DNA of 60,724 nt from Intestinimonas massiliensis (ex Afouda et al. 2020) (GCF_900626285.1 NZ_LR131147.1:1287990-1348713); one strand, 5' to 3'; counted from the stretch's first letter, positions 34,694 through 43,775 are shown. The notes: generated by a model from the sequence alone, not told the origin. Numbers and translations are program-made.

Positions 34694-35518
34694 TTACAGC
34701 ATGCGGGCCGCGCCGTCATCGTGGTCAAGGCAGTCCCGGAGATAATCAGCAATCAAGTTGATGCTCAGGCAGAACAGAGTCAGGCAGGCCGCAGGGGCCA
34801 GTAGAACAAGAAAATCCTTCACATAGTAGAGCTTGGCGTCGTTAATCATGATCCCCCAGTCCGCTGCGGGTGCCCGCAGGCCCAGGCCCAGGTAGCTCAT
34901 GGCGGCCACGGTGAGCACCGTAGAGCCGATCCGTGTGGCGATTAGAACCAGCAGAGGGAGCAAGATATTGGGCAGGATATGGCGCCGCATGATATAGAAG
35001 CTCCCGCCGCCCATGGCCCGTGCGCCCTCGATATAGTGCAGCTCGCGGATCTCCAGAACTTGATTGCGCACAATACGGGAGAATCCAGCCCAGGAGCTGA
35101 CCACAATGGCGATCAGCAGACTGCGCATACCGGGGCCCAGCAGTCCCAGGATGGCGACCACAAAAGCGGCGCTGGGGATTCCTTGGAAGATATTGACCAC
35201 AGCCTGAATCAGTTGATCTATCCATCCCCCCAGATAACCGGACACCAGGCCGATAGTCATGCCCAGCAACAGAGTGCATCCGGTGGCGAAGAAAGCGATG
35301 AACACAGAAGAGCGGCTGCCGTAGATAAGCCGGCTCAGCAGATCACGGCCGATATGGTCGGTACCCAGCCAGTGTTCAGTGGAGGGGGCGGCAAGGCCGT
35401 TGGCCATATCCACCGCGTTGGGGTCGCAGGGTGCCAGAAAATCAGCAAAGACCCCTACCAGCAGGAAAAGAACAAGCACAGTTAGTGAAAGGATGAACAA
35501 GACTTTTTTACCACGCAT
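34694..35518 (-). CDS. Dpp/Opp-type ABC permease (DppC-like)
   Basis: A 274-residue inner-membrane permease. An N-terminal helix (FILSLTVLVLFLLVGVF) precedes the family segment HWLGTDHIGRDLLSRLIYGS, five further helices and the EAA-type coupling loop YIEGARAMGGGSFYIMRRHI followed by LPNILLPLLV. It starts at 35518, two bases after the upstream permease stop, consistent with coupled translation. It forms the translocation pore with the DppB-like subunit. Confidence 0.9.
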   Translation of the reverse strand: MRGKKVLFILSLTVLVLFLLVGVFADFLAPCDPNAVDMANGLAAPSTEHWLGTDHIGRDLLSRLIYGSRSSVFIAFFATGCTLLLGMTIGLVSGYLGGWIDQLIQAVVNIFQGIPSAAFVVAILGLLGPGMRSLLIAIVVSSWAGFSRIVRNQVLEIRELHYIEGARAMGGGSFYIMRRHILPNILLPLLVLIATRIGSTVLTVAAMSYLGLGLRAPAADWGIMINDAKLYYVKDFLVLLAPAACLTLFCLSINLIADYLRDCLDHDDGAARML

Positions 35519-35520
35519 GC

Positions 35521-36465
35521 TCAGCCCCCCAATCGAATCTGCGGGTTCAGCCAGGCGCAGATCAGGTCGGCCAGCAGGCAGACCAGAACAAAGACAACAC
35601 CGGTAAAAAGCACATAGCCCTGTATGGCGATATAGTCCCGATTATTGATGGCGGTGAGGGCGTAGCTTCCGATTCCTGGGACGGAAAATACGCTCTCCGT
35701 GATCATGGAGCCTCCCAGAAGACCGCCGAAGGTATTGGCGATATAAGTAATGGAGGGAACTAGAGAATTTCGCAGTGCATGACGGGAAATGAGCTGGCCC
35801 CTCCGCAGGCCCTTGGCCTGGGCGGTCAGAATGTAATTCTTGCTAAGCTCCCCCAGAATGGAAGAGCGAAGCAGCCGGATAACCACACAGGCCGAGCCGA
35901 TGGAAATAGCAAGACAGGGCATGAGGAAGCAGGACAGTGTCTCCGCGCCGCTGGTGGGCAAGATACGCAGCTTTTGGGCGAACAGCCAGATCATAAAATA
36001 GGCTAGGCAGAAACCAGGAATAGACATCAGAAACACCAGTAAAACTCGCCCGAGCAGGTCAATGAATTTGTCCCGGAACAGTGTAAGCAGCAGGCCGCCA
36101 GCAAGCCCCACCACAGTAATGACCAGCAACGCCATTCCGCTCAGCAGGAGGGTGTTGGGCAGCAGCCGGAGAATCTCACCCAGCACCGGCTTGTCGTCAA
36201 TATAGGATTCCCCTAGATCACCGTGGGCTGCGTTCCAGATCCAGCGCCCGTATTGCACCAAAATGGGATCATCTAACCCCATTTCCGCCCGGAGCTCCTG
36301 GATTTCCTCCTCAGTGGGGATATAGTTGGGATCGGCGCTGGCCCGATTGGTAGCGGGGTCTCCCCGTGCAACCAGCCCCAGACCGAAGGCCAGAAAGGTG
36401 ATGCCGACCAGAATGGGAATTGTCCACAATATTTTTTTTGCGGTATAGCGCAGGGTTTGATTCAA
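35521..36465 (-). CDS. Dpp/Opp-type ABC permease (DppB-like)
   Basis: A 314-residue permease with a first helix (IPILVGITFLAFGLGLV), the large external loop, and later helices with YILTAQAKGLRRGQLISRHA, the EAA coupling loop, and GSMITESVFSVPGIGSYA. The start chosen is TTG 36465 because AAGGGAGG lies 7 bases upstream. The open frame continues to an ATG at 36489, but that ATG lies inside the stem-loop that follows the binding-protein gene and is unlikely to be used. Confidence 0.87.
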   Translation of the reverse strand: MNQTLRYTAKKILWTIPILVGITFLAFGLGLVARGDPATNRASADPNYIPTEEEIQELRAEMGLDDPILVQYGRWIWNAAHGDLGESYIDDKPVLGEILRLLPNTLLLSGMALLVITVVGLAGGLLLTLFRDKFIDLLGRVLLVFLMSIPGFCLAYFMIWLFAQKLRILPTSGAETLSCFLMPCLAISIGSACVVIRLLRSSILGELSKNYILTAQAKGLRRGQLISRHALRNSLVPSITYIANTFGGLLGGSMITESVFSVPGIGSYALTAINNRDYIAIQGYVLFTGVVFVLVCLLADLICAWLNPQIRLGG

Positions 36466-36486
36466 TGAAATTCCTCCCTTGAAAAA

Positions 36487-36517
36487 CACCGCGCCAAAGC
36501 ACAGCTTTGGCGCGGTG
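36487..36517 (-). terminator. Strong stem-loop between binding-protein and permease genes
   Basis: On the minus strand CACCGCGCCAAAGC pairs perfectly with GCTTTGGCGCGGTG around a three-base loop and is followed by TTTTTC. Located seven bases past the binding-protein stop, it is a partial terminator or 3' stabiliser giving more binding protein than permease. Confidence 0.8.
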
Positions 36518-36523
36518 TGGCGG

Positions 36524-38140
36524 TTACTGCGCGTTCACCCAGGAAAGATGACTCAGATCCAAATGGTCACTGAAATCCTCGTAGCCTGTAATCTGCTCCT
36601 GATTGTAGATGAGGTTGCTGGTGTCGTAGAACAGAGGAATAACAGGCAACTCAGTGTTGGCAATCTCCTGGAGCTCCACGGCCAACTCATGGAAACGGTC
36701 GTCGTCCAGGGTGGTCTTCATCTCGGCCAGCAGCTCGTCCACGTGGGGGTTGCTGTAGGCCAAATGCTGGGATTTATTGTAAGACCCTTCGCTGCTCATA
36801 TAGATATCCAGGAAGTGGTAGGCATTGAGGTTGGACATACCATGAGTCATGAAGTTTGCCCCCAGTTCACCGGCCTTGGACATCTCAGAGTAAGTAGAGG
36901 AGTCAATCACATTCACGGTGGCATCGATACCGATCTGGGAAAGCTGGGACTGGATATACTCCATCATCTCCTTATAAGGGCCGCGGTCCAGATACAGAGA
37001 GCGGGTATACATATCCAACGGAAGGCGCTCGTCCCCCAGCACCTCACGGGCCAGCTCCTTGGCCTTGTCCATATCATACTCTACGGGCAGTTCTACCCAG
37101 TCGGGGCACATACGGTTAATCAGGTTCTGCGTTGGCATGGCATAGCCGCCCCAGAGCTGGTCCACAATAAGCTGACGGTCAATGGCCAGACTTACCGCCT
37201 GACGCAAACGCATGTCGGAAAATTTGGTGCCCTCACCCTTAAGAAGCATTATATGGGTAATATTGGAGGTCTGCACCGCCATGGCAAAGCGGTCATCCTT
37301 GAGAAGCTCGTCCCCCAGGGCGGCAGGCATAGCCCCGAGGTCCAGCACCCCCATGACCTCCTCGCTGTCCAAGGCGGCATAGCGGGCCTGAGGGTCAGTG
37401 ATGATGCGCACGCGGATATTCTTTGTTTTGGCGGGCTCTCCCCAGTAGCCGTCAAAAGCAGTGATATCAACGTACTCATCCTCTTTGATATCCTTGATAA
37501 TATAGGGGCCAGTGCCGACAGGCTGCTCAGTGAAGTACCCGGTTTCCGTGTCCCAGGAGCCGGGGTAGAAAATACAGCTTGCAGTGTCCTTCATGTTAAA
37601 TAACAGCCGGGGGATGGGGTCGGTAAAGCTGACATTGACGGTGTAGTCGTCGACCTTCTCACAGCCAATGAGGCCGGGGTAGAGCTCGTCCACCTTGAAT
37701 GTAGTATACTGGGAATAGCCGCTCTCCATGAGCTTGTAACGGTTGAAGTTCTCCACCACGATATCAGCGTTGAAGTCCTCTCCATTCTGGAACTTAACGC
37801 CCTGCCGAAGGTGGAACGTCCAAACAGTGGCGTCTTCGTTGCGCTCCCAGCTCTCAGCCAGCACCCCCATGGGGTTTCCGCTCTCATCCACGGAGATCAG
37901 CGGTTCCCATGCACCCAGGAGCTTGTGGGAGAAATAGACATCCTCCAGACCAGGGGCCAGAGTACGGGCACCAGCCAAAACGATCATATCGTCTGCGGTG
38001 TGACCGGCGGATGCGGGTTCCGCGCTGGGGGAGGGGGCAGTTGAGGGGCTCTCTTGGGTGGCGGGGCTGCCGCAGGCCACCAGAGACAGGGCAAGTGCCG
38101 CGCTCAGCAGCGCAGCAGTCAGGCGTTTTTTCAGATTCAT
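36524..38140 (-). CDS. Dpp/Nik-type solute-binding lipoprotein
   Basis: A 538-residue extracytoplasmic lipoprotein of the SBP_bac_5 family. ATG 38140 follows GAAGGAGG; the signal peptide ends in a lipobox (SLVACGS, acylated Cys about 23). The mature part has WERNEDATVWTFHLRQGVKF and GTGPYIIKDIKEDEY, family hallmarks. This family binds peptides, nickel-chelates or other metallophores. Here it is the first gene after a cobalamin riboswitch and terminator, so a cobalt-chelate, corrinoid fragment or precursor is a reasonable substrate guess; peptides remain possible. The downstream order permease-permease-ATPase-ATPase completes the transporter. Confidence 0.88.
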   Translation of the reverse strand: MNLKKRLTAALLSAALALSLVACGSPATQESPSTAPSPSAEPASAGHTADDMIVLAGARTLAPGLEDVYFSHKLLGAWEPLISVDESGNPMGVLAESWERNEDATVWTFHLRQGVKFQNGEDFNADIVVENFNRYKLMESGYSQYTTFKVDELYPGLIGCEKVDDYTVNVSFTDPIPRLLFNMKDTASCIFYPGSWDTETGYFTEQPVGTGPYIIKDIKEDEYVDITAFDGYWGEPAKTKNIRVRIITDPQARYAALDSEEVMGVLDLGAMPAALGDELLKDDRFAMAVQTSNITHIMLLKGEGTKFSDMRLRQAVSLAIDRQLIVDQLWGGYAMPTQNLINRMCPDWVELPVEYDMDKAKELAREVLGDERLPLDMYTRSLYLDRGPYKEMMEYIQSQLSQIGIDATVNVIDSSTYSEMSKAGELGANFMTHGMSNLNAYHFLDIYMSSEGSYNKSQHLAYSNPHVDELLAEMKTTLDDDRFHELAVELQEIANTELPVIPLFYDTSNLIYNQEQITGYEDFSDHLDLSHLSWVNAQ

Positions 38141-38250
38141 AGAATCCTCCTTCTTTCGGTCCAACTTATATCTGGAAACGCGCAAGTCCTGCGGATGCAG
38201 AAAATGTGCCGGTTCCACGGCCGTCTTCCAGAGTCAGACCCCATAAGAGG

Positions 38251-38279
38251 AAAAAAAGCAGACCATTAAAGGTCCGCTT
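38251..38279 (-). terminator. Riboswitch C terminator
   Basis: On the minus strand AGCGGACC pairs with GGTCTGCT and is followed by seven T, between the aptamer and ATG 38140. Confidence 0.85.
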
Positions 38280-38364
38280 CGCACAAACAGCGTTTCCGGG
38301 TTTCCAGCGGAAATCACCTGTCCCATTTGTGTCGAGAGGCCTTGACCGGAAGCATCAACATACT

Positions 38365-38515
38365 TCATCAAGCAGGTTTCCTGGCTCACAGATCGCCGCA
38401 CTGACACGCCTTCTCGTGTAATTTACACAATGGCATATGTGAAAGTGCTCCCTGTTCACAGTGACCGGATCGCTCGGGACTTCCACCCGATTCCCTTTTC
38501 TCCGCTGAAACGCAC
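38365..38515 (-). promoter_or_regulatory. Cobalamin riboswitch C
   Basis: The minus strand has GGGAATCGGGTGGAAGTCCCG, GATCCGGTCACTGTGA, AGAAGGCGTG and GAGCCAGGAAACCTGC in the order of the cobalamin aptamer. It precedes a terminator and the Dpp-type operon, so uptake is shut off when cobalamin is plentiful. Confidence 0.92.
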
Positions 38516-38562
38516 AAACAAAGCGGACACTTGACGAAAAACAATATTTTATTGTGGATATT

Positions 38563-38591
38563 ATCATAGCAATCTTTCCCACGGAAGTCAA
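38563..38591 (-). promoter_or_regulatory. SigA-type promoter for riboswitch C
   Basis: Minus strand -35 TTGACT (38591-38586), 17-base spacer, -10 TATGAT (38568-38563), about 50 bases upstream of the aptamer. Confidence 0.85.
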
Positions 38592-38671
38592 GCAGATCCC
38601 CCAGGGAAGCCGCAGGCACGGGCAGATCTGCTATCGGAAAAACCAATATTCAATAAGGGAAAATGGAAATA

Positions 38672-38699
38672 GTGGAAGATGTCTCCGCTGTGATATAAT
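38672..38699 (+). promoter_or_regulatory. Extended -10 promoter for the nifH-like gene
   Basis: TGATATAAT with -10 TATAAT at 38694-38699; the -35 (GTGGAA at 38672) is poor. It lies 45 bases before ATG 38743 with no riboswitch between, unlike the neighbouring operons. Confidence 0.6.
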
Positions 38700-38742
38700 T
38701 AAAAATTACAGACAACATGCAAGGGAGGCGCAGAAAGTCAAG

Positions 38743-39567
38743 ATGTTGCGTATTGCGTTTTACGGAAAAGGTGGGATCGGGAAGTCCACCGTGGCCGCCC
38801 ATCTCTCCGCGGCCTTTGCCCGAACGGGGAAACGGGTGCTTCACATCGGCTGTGACCCCAAGGCGGACTCTACCCGCTGCCTGACGTCGGGACGAATCCC
38901 AACTGTGCTGGAGACTCTGGGGAGGTCGGAGGAGCTTCTAGCCCGGGAGCAGCTTGTCTTTCCCGGGGCGTTCGGCGTCTCCTGTGTGGAGGCAGGAGGT
39001 CCCCAGGCCGGCGCGGGGTGCGCCGGCCTGGGCATCACCGCCATGGCGGACGAGCTCAACCGGCTCGGCATTCTGGAGGAGCCCTGGGACGTGGTGGTGT
39101 ACGATGTCCTGGGCGATGTGGTATGCGGAGGGTTCGCAGTGCCCATGCGAAAACATTTTGTAGACCGGGTATACCTGATCACCTCTGCCGATTTCATGGC
39201 GCTCTACGCCGCCAACAACATCATGCGCGGAGTCGCCCGCTATTCCGGCGCCGCTCCCCTGTTGGGCGGGCTGATCCAAAACCGCAGCCACGGAGCGGGA
39301 GAGGATGCCTTGGTACGCTCCTTCGCAGAGCAATCCGGGACCAGAGTCGTCGGTATCCTGCCGGAAGACCGCCAGCTCCGAAGAGCGGATTATCTGCATA
39401 CCACCGTACACCATCTGGAACCGGACGGGGCGGCGGCCATGCGCTTTCTGGAACTGGCCCAGCGGCTCTGGGATACCCAGCCCACCAGCCCCCGGCCACT
39501 GGGGGACGAGGCACTGGAGGCATTCTGCCGCCGGGCAGCAGAACAGGAGGTGGAGGGGCTTGCGTGA
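38743..39567 (+). CDS. NifH-like ATPase, first nitrogenase-like system
   Basis: A 274-residue P-loop protein of the NifH/BchL/CfbC family, an ATP-dependent electron donor that carries one 4Fe-4S cluster at its dimer interface. The P-loop YGKGGIGKST (about 7-16), switch GCDPKADST (about 36-44), and both cluster ligands are present: AGCAGLG (C93) and DVVCGGFAVP (C128). ATG 38743 with AAGGGAGG upstream is chosen; the open frame upstream crosses the promoter and is not used. It overlaps the next gene by eight bases. The ligand is a reductase partner protein encoded downstream. This is not a true NifH by context. Confidence 0.93.
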   Translation: MLRIAFYGKGGIGKSTVAAHLSAAFARTGKRVLHIGCDPKADSTRCLTSGRIPTVLETLGRSEELLAREQLVFPGAFGVSCVEAGGPQAGAGCAGLGITAMADELNRLGILEEPWDVVVYDVLGDVVCGGFAVPMRKHFVDRVYLITSADFMALYAANNIMRGVARYSGAAPLLGGLIQNRSHGAGEDALVRSFAEQSGTRVVGILPEDRQLRRADYLHTTVHHLEPDGAAAMRFLELAQRLWDTQPTSPRPLGDEALEAFCRRAAEQEVEGLA

Positions 39568-41170
39568 CGCCTGCCGTGTGGAAGTCTATTCGGCGGAGGG
39601 GGGCGGGAAGCACTTTATGACCCTTCCGGAACGCATTTGGCAAAGGGGAGACCTTCTTCTGGCGGCTGCCGGTTCTCTGGCCTGTGTGCGGGCGCTTTAC
39701 CTGCGCGCGGCAGAGCTGGGGAAACTCCACCAATTCCTGCCCTGCCCGCTGACGAGGGCGGACTACGCCGCCGGCCAGGCAGCGGAGCATCTGGCAGCCA
39801 GGCTTCGGGAGGCCGCACGCCGCCCCGGCGTAGGCGGGGTCGTGCTCTACGCCTCCTGTGCCGAGGTGCTGACGCAATGCGATCTGGAACAGGTTGCGGA
39901 GCAGGCTGGCCTTCCCGTCCGGATTCTGCTGCGGGGGCCTCTGGTGGCCCGCACCCGGAATGCCGTGGCAGAGTTGGAGCAAATTCTGTCCACCTTTCCC
40001 CCGCCTGTGGGGGAAATTCCCCGGGGCAGCGCGCCGCTGCCCGTTCTGCCGCCGGATTTCAGCGGAGTGGCGTCCCTTCTCCAGAGCTGGGACGCCTACC
40101 CCTTTCTGTTGACTGCCGGAGGATGCACCGGATGTCTGACACTGGGGGACGACGCCACCGCCGGACTGCGTCTGGAACATTCACGGTTTGATGATCTGGA
40201 GCTGGCCGCGGGCTGCGAGGCAGCGGCAGTCAACGGAATTGCGAGAGGCTTTGCGCACAGCGGCCGCGCTTTCTGCGGCCTTATGGGGAGTGCAATTCCC
40301 GAACTGCTCGGCATGGACTATACCGGGATACAGGAGAGTCTGGCCGAGCGGGGGGTCCCGGTACTCAGGTTCCCCTGCACCGGATTTGAGTCCGCACCAG
40401 TGGGCGTGGACCGGGCCCTGCGGAATCTGGCCACTTGGAGGCGCCCGGAGGGGCGTGACAACCAGAGGATCTCTATTCTGGGCTATTCCGATCTCGCGCT
40501 GGGCTCCAGACAGCCGCTGCGCCTCGGGGCGGAGGCTTTGACCACCCGGGGGTATCAGGTCTGTGTCTGGGGGGAGGAAGGTTTTGGGGGCGGAGAGCTC
40601 CGGTCTGCGCCGGCCCTGAACTGGGTGGTGACGGCCGAAGGATTGGGGGCGGCACGGCAAATGGAGGCCGACTATGGAATCCCCTATTTCTGCGGCCTGC
40701 CGCTGGAACGCTATGGACTGGAGCGATGGCTGTCCCGTTTCTCCACGGCGGCAAAGGGGGCCCCGCCAGAGAAGCCGGTGGAACATGAAACAGGGAACCG
40801 CACCCTTCTCCTGATCGGAGCGCCCATTGCAACGGAAGGACTGGCCTGGGCGATCCGGGGGGAATATCCGAATTGCCGGATCCTCCGCGCCTTCTATGCC
40901 CCCTACCGGACTTTAAAGGAGCTTTACCGGCCCTTTCTCACCGCAGATACGCTTCTGTTTGGCGATCCGGCGGAGCTGGCCGCTTGGGCGACGCCCGATG
41001 TCCTGCTGGCAGATCCCCTCTTTTTCCCCTCCCTGCGGCCGTGGTTTCCACGGGCGGAGCTTCTGGCCTGTCCAGAGCCCGGAGTGTGCGGCAGGGGTGG
41101 ACTGCCCGCACGGTGGCTGGAGGATGTGGCGTGTGTGATGTCGGCTATTGGAAAAAGTCATACCTGGTAA
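39560..41170 (+). CDS. Nitrogenase component-1-like protein, single subunit
   Basis: A 536-residue protein distantly like nitrogenase component 1 (NifD/NifK, BchN/B, CfbD). The start is TTG 39560, behind GGAGG and overlapping the NifH-like stop. Visible features: an N-terminal Rossmann-like half (SLACVRALYLRAAELG, GVVLYASCAEVLTQCD), a probable cluster segment LTAGGCTGCLTLGDD (about residue 200), FDDLELAAGCEAAAVNGIA, and a second half with ILGYSDLALGSRQPLRLG. Only one such subunit is encoded, so it may be a homodimer as in CfbD, or the two halves may stand in for D- and K-like domains. The substrate is unknown; location among corrinoid transporters suggests a tetrapyrrole. Confidence 0.7.
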   Translation: MRDACRVEVYSAEGGGKHFMTLPERIWQRGDLLLAAAGSLACVRALYLRAAELGKLHQFLPCPLTRADYAAGQAAEHLAARLREAARRPGVGGVVLYASCAEVLTQCDLEQVAEQAGLPVRILLRGPLVARTRNAVAELEQILSTFPPPVGEIPRGSAPLPVLPPDFSGVASLLQSWDAYPFLLTAGGCTGCLTLGDDATAGLRLEHSRFDDLELAAGCEAAAVNGIARGFAHSGRAFCGLMGSAIPELLGMDYTGIQESLAERGVPVLRFPCTGFESAPVGVDRALRNLATWRRPEGRDNQRISILGYSDLALGSRQPLRLGAEALTTRGYQVCVWGEEGFGGGELRSAPALNWVVTAEGLGAARQMEADYGIPYFCGLPLERYGLERWLSRFSTAAKGAPPEKPVEHETGNRTLLLIGAPIATEGLAWAIRGEYPNCRILRAFYAPYRTLKELYRPFLTADTLLFGDPAELAAWATPDVLLADPLFFPSLRPWFPRAELLACPEPGVCGRGGLPARWLEDVACVMSAIGKSHTW

Positions 41171-41195
41171 TGGAAAAATGCACTTCTCCCGGTGG

Positions 41196-41224
41196 TTGCC
41201 GGATGGCGGCCGACGTGCTATACT
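41196..41224 (+). promoter_or_regulatory. Promoter for riboswitch D
   Basis: -35 TTGCCG (41196-41201), 17-base spacer, -10 TATACT (41219-41224), about 33 bases before the aptamer. Confidence 0.75.
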
Positions 41225-41256
41225 GTAATCACAAAGTTCAATATAGAAAAGGCATT

Positions 41257-41397
41257 GGAGCATTTCATGGAAACCGGTGAAAGTCCGGTACGGTGCCGCC
41301 ACTGTGAGATGGAGCATCCCCCACAATGACACTGAGCCGACAGGCTTGGGAAGTCGGGGTGATGCGGAGAAGTCGAGTCAGGATACTTAAATGCTCC
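41257..41397 (+). promoter_or_regulatory. Cobalamin riboswitch D
   Basis: A closing helix GGAGCATTT/AAATGCTCC brackets GGAAACCGGTGAAAGTCCGG, GTGCCGCCACTGTGA, GGGAAGTCGG and GAGTCAGGATAC, the ordered cobalamin signatures. A terminator follows at 41477-41519, then the lipoprotein transporter operon. Confidence 0.93.
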
Positions 41398-41476
41398 GGG
41401 ACACCTGGTATCTAACGAGCCATTAGATGAGGGTGCCGCGGGTTGCTCTGCGCTTTTTGCGGTACGCTTCTTTTGG

Positions 41477-41519
41477 AACACCTTCTCTTGTTCAGATACA
41501 GGAGAAGGTGTTTATTTTT
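41477..41519 (+). terminator. Riboswitch D terminator
   Basis: AACACCTTCTC pairs with GAGAAGGTGTT and is followed by TATTTTTG, the expected expression platform of riboswitch D. Confidence 0.88.
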
Positions 41520-41605
41520 GCCGGGGAGCAGGACCGGGACGTCCGCCCTGGCCTCAGGCCCCCTGGACAGAGAATTTAAATTGGAACAGGAAAGGAATGG
41601 TACTT

Positions 41606-42733
41606 ATGAAACGACATTTACACCGCCTCGGGGCGGCCGCCGTGTCCGGCGCGCTTCTGGCCTCCCTGCTGACTGCCTGTGGAGGGGGGATCACCGCGGA
41701 GACCCCGTCTGTTGTACCGGAATCCCCCGCACAGCAGACGGAGCAGGCTGTGGCGGAAACCCGCACCGTGACGGATGCGGCGGGCAACGTGGTGGAGGTT
41801 CCGGCGGAGCTCAGCCGCATCGCGGTTACCCCGCTGCCCTGGTCCTCCGTGATCTATGCCATCGACGGCACCTCTGAGCACATGGTCTCCATCAACCCCG
41901 GCGCCATGACCGCCTATACCAACTGTTTTTTCTCCAAGCTGGACAGCGGTTATGCGGAGCTGGACACCACCAGCATCGGCTCCGACTTCTCCATCAACAT
42001 GGAGGAAATGGTCAGCCGAGGCGTCCAGGCTGTGGTGATCTGGGACTATCAGACCGAGGAAGCGGAACAGCTCAAGGCGCTGGGCATCACGCCGTTTATG
42101 GTGAAGAACGAGACCATCGAGGATCTCCAGGCCAGCTTTACCGCCATTGGTCAGATGTTGGGCAAGGAGGAGCGGGCCGAGCAGTTCAACACACTTTATA
42201 CCGAGGCGTATGAATATCTGCAGTCCTTCCAGGAGCAGGTGAATGCCGCGGACAAGCCCAAGGTGCTCTATCTGCGCAATGCCGAGCTGAAGCTGCAGGG
42301 CAACGACATGTTTATCGCGGAGGCCCTGGAGCTGGCAGGTGCAGACAATGTGGCCGCCGATCTGTCCAGCATCACCATGGAGGAGATCCTGGCCATTGAC
42401 CCTGATATCATTCTGATGAGCAATTTCGACTCCTTTACACCGGCGGATCTGTACGAGAACAGGCTGGATGGACAGGACTGGAGCCAGGTATCCGCCGTAC
42501 TCAATCACCGCGTCTATAAGACCCCCATGGGTATCTACCGCTGGGACGCCCCGGGCGTGGAGACTCCGTTGATGATGCGCTGGCTGGCCCAACTGATTCA
42601 GCCGGAAATTTTTGCCGAGATCGATATCGAGCAGGACACCAGGGCCTTTTTCCAGGACTATTTCGGCTACAGCCTGACGGATGAAGACCTGGCCCAGATC
42701 TTTGCCGCCGATGCCAATGCGGACAGCCAGTAA
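41606..42733 (+). CDS. FecB/BtuF-type binding lipoprotein
   Basis: A 375-residue lipoprotein. ATG 41606 is preferred over ATG 41597 because AGGAAAGG lies 10 bases upstream. A signal peptide with lipobox LLTACGG is followed by TRTVTDAAGNVVEVPAELSR, the standard start of periplasmic-binding family 2 proteins, and a C-terminal EEILAIDPDIILMSNF. This class binds siderophores, haem or corrinoids and docks on a BtuCD-type permease. As first gene after a cobalamin riboswitch, a corrinoid or related tetrapyrrole ligand is most likely; a metallophore is possible. Confidence 0.9.
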   Translation: MKRHLHRLGAAAVSGALLASLLTACGGGITAETPSVVPESPAQQTEQAVAETRTVTDAAGNVVEVPAELSRIAVTPLPWSSVIYAIDGTSEHMVSINPGAMTAYTNCFFSKLDSGYAELDTTSIGSDFSINMEEMVSRGVQAVVIWDYQTEEAEQLKALGITPFMVKNETIEDLQASFTAIGQMLGKEERAEQFNTLYTEAYEYLQSFQEQVNAADKPKVLYLRNAELKLQGNDMFIAEALELAGADNVAADLSSITMEEILAIDPDIILMSNFDSFTPADLYENRLDGQDWSQVSAVLNHRVYKTPMGIYRWDAPGVETPLMMRWLAQLIQPEIFAEIDIEQDTRAFFQDYFGYSLTDEDLAQIFAADANADSQ

Positions 42734-43775
42734 CCCAGCCCCGGCCCTGGAGCAAACACCCCGCCGGCCCTGCTCCTTTCCGGTTCTGTTTCTGGGATGT
42801 CTGGCCGCGCTGCTCATCCTGACCATCCTGGCCATCGGAGTAGGGCGCTATGCCATCTCCCCGGCGACCGTGGTGCGGGTGCTCCTCTCCAGATTCCTGC
42901 CCATCCCGGCCACCTGGGAGGGACAGGCGGAGAGCGTCATTTTTACCCTGCGTCTGCCCCGCATACTGGCTGCCCTGCTGGTGGGGAGCGCCCTCTCCCT
43001 CTCTGGAGCGGCCTACCAGGGGGTCTTTAAAAACCCCCTGGTGGCGCCCGACATGCTGGGCGTTTCGGCTGGCGCCTGTGTGGGTGCCTCGGTTGGAATC
43101 CTGATGAACGCCGGCGGAGTGGGAATTCAGGCCGGAGCGCTCCTGGGCGGCCTGGCTGCCGTGCTGCTGGCCATCGCCATCCCAAAGGTCATCAAGAATC
43201 AATCCATGATGACCCTGGTGCTGGCAGGCGTGATTATCAGCGGGCTGATGAACGCTATTCTGGGCCTGCTGAAATATCTGGCCGACCCGGAGACGCAGCT
43301 CGCCTCCATCACGCACTGGCAGCTTGGCAGCCTGGCGACTGCAGTGTGGCGGGATGTGTTCACCATGGGACCACCGATTTTGGCTGCAATCATAATTCTC
43401 CTGCTGATGCGGTGGCGGATCAACATCCTCTCTCTGGGCGAGAATGAGGCCAAGTCGCTTGGCATGGATATTCGGCGTGCCCGTGGGATCATCATTTTCT
43501 GTGCCACGATGCTCACCGCCTGTGCCGTCTGCACCAGCGGAACGATCGGCTGGATCGGGCTGGTAATCCCCCATTTTGGGCGGATGATGGTGGGGCCGGA
43601 CAACCGCAAGCTGATCCCCCTATCCGCGGTACTGGGGGCTGCGTTCCTTCTGCTGATTGATACCCTGGCTCGGGTGCTCACCAGCGCGGAGCTCCCATTG
43701 AGCATCCTGACCGGACTTATCGGGGCCCCTTTTTATTTCTATCTCCTGTTGAAACAAAGGATGAAGCTGTCATGA
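42717..43775 (+). CDS. FecCD/BtuC-type ABC permease
   Basis: A 352-residue membrane protein of the FecCD family with the diagnostic RLPRILAALLVGSALSLSGA, FKNPLVAPDMLGVSAGA, CTSGTIGWIGLVIPHFGRMM and the C-terminal SAELPLSILTGLIGAPFYFY. About ten transmembrane helices are expected. ATG 42717 overlaps the binding-protein stop by 17 bases. It forms the pore of the corrinoid or metallophore importer and lies directly before its ATPase (four-base overlap). Confidence 0.93.
   Translation: MRTASNPAPALEQTPRRPCSFPVLFLGCLAALLILTILAIGVGRYAISPATVVRVLLSRFLPIPATWEGQAESVIFTLRLPRILAALLVGSALSLSGAAYQGVFKNPLVAPDMLGVSAGACVGASVGILMNAGGVGIQAGALLGGLAAVLLAIAIPKVIKNQSMMTLVLAGVIISGLMNAILGLLKYLADPETQLASITHWQLGSLATAVWRDVFTMGPPILAAIIILLLMRWRINILSLGENEAKSLGMDIRRARGIIIFCATMLTACAVCTSGTIGWIGLVIPHFGRMMVGPDNRKLIPLSAVLGAAFLLLIDTLARVLTSAELPLSILTGLIGAPFYFYLLLKQRMKLS

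Noticed and set aside
38554..38742. N-terminal extension of the first NifH-like ORF
   Set aside because: It crosses a promoter, and the NifH family begins at the MLRIAFYGKGG methionine with its own ribosome site.
41618..42835. 405-residue minus-strand ORF
   Set aside because: Antisense to the clear FecB-type lipoprotein gene; no protein family features.
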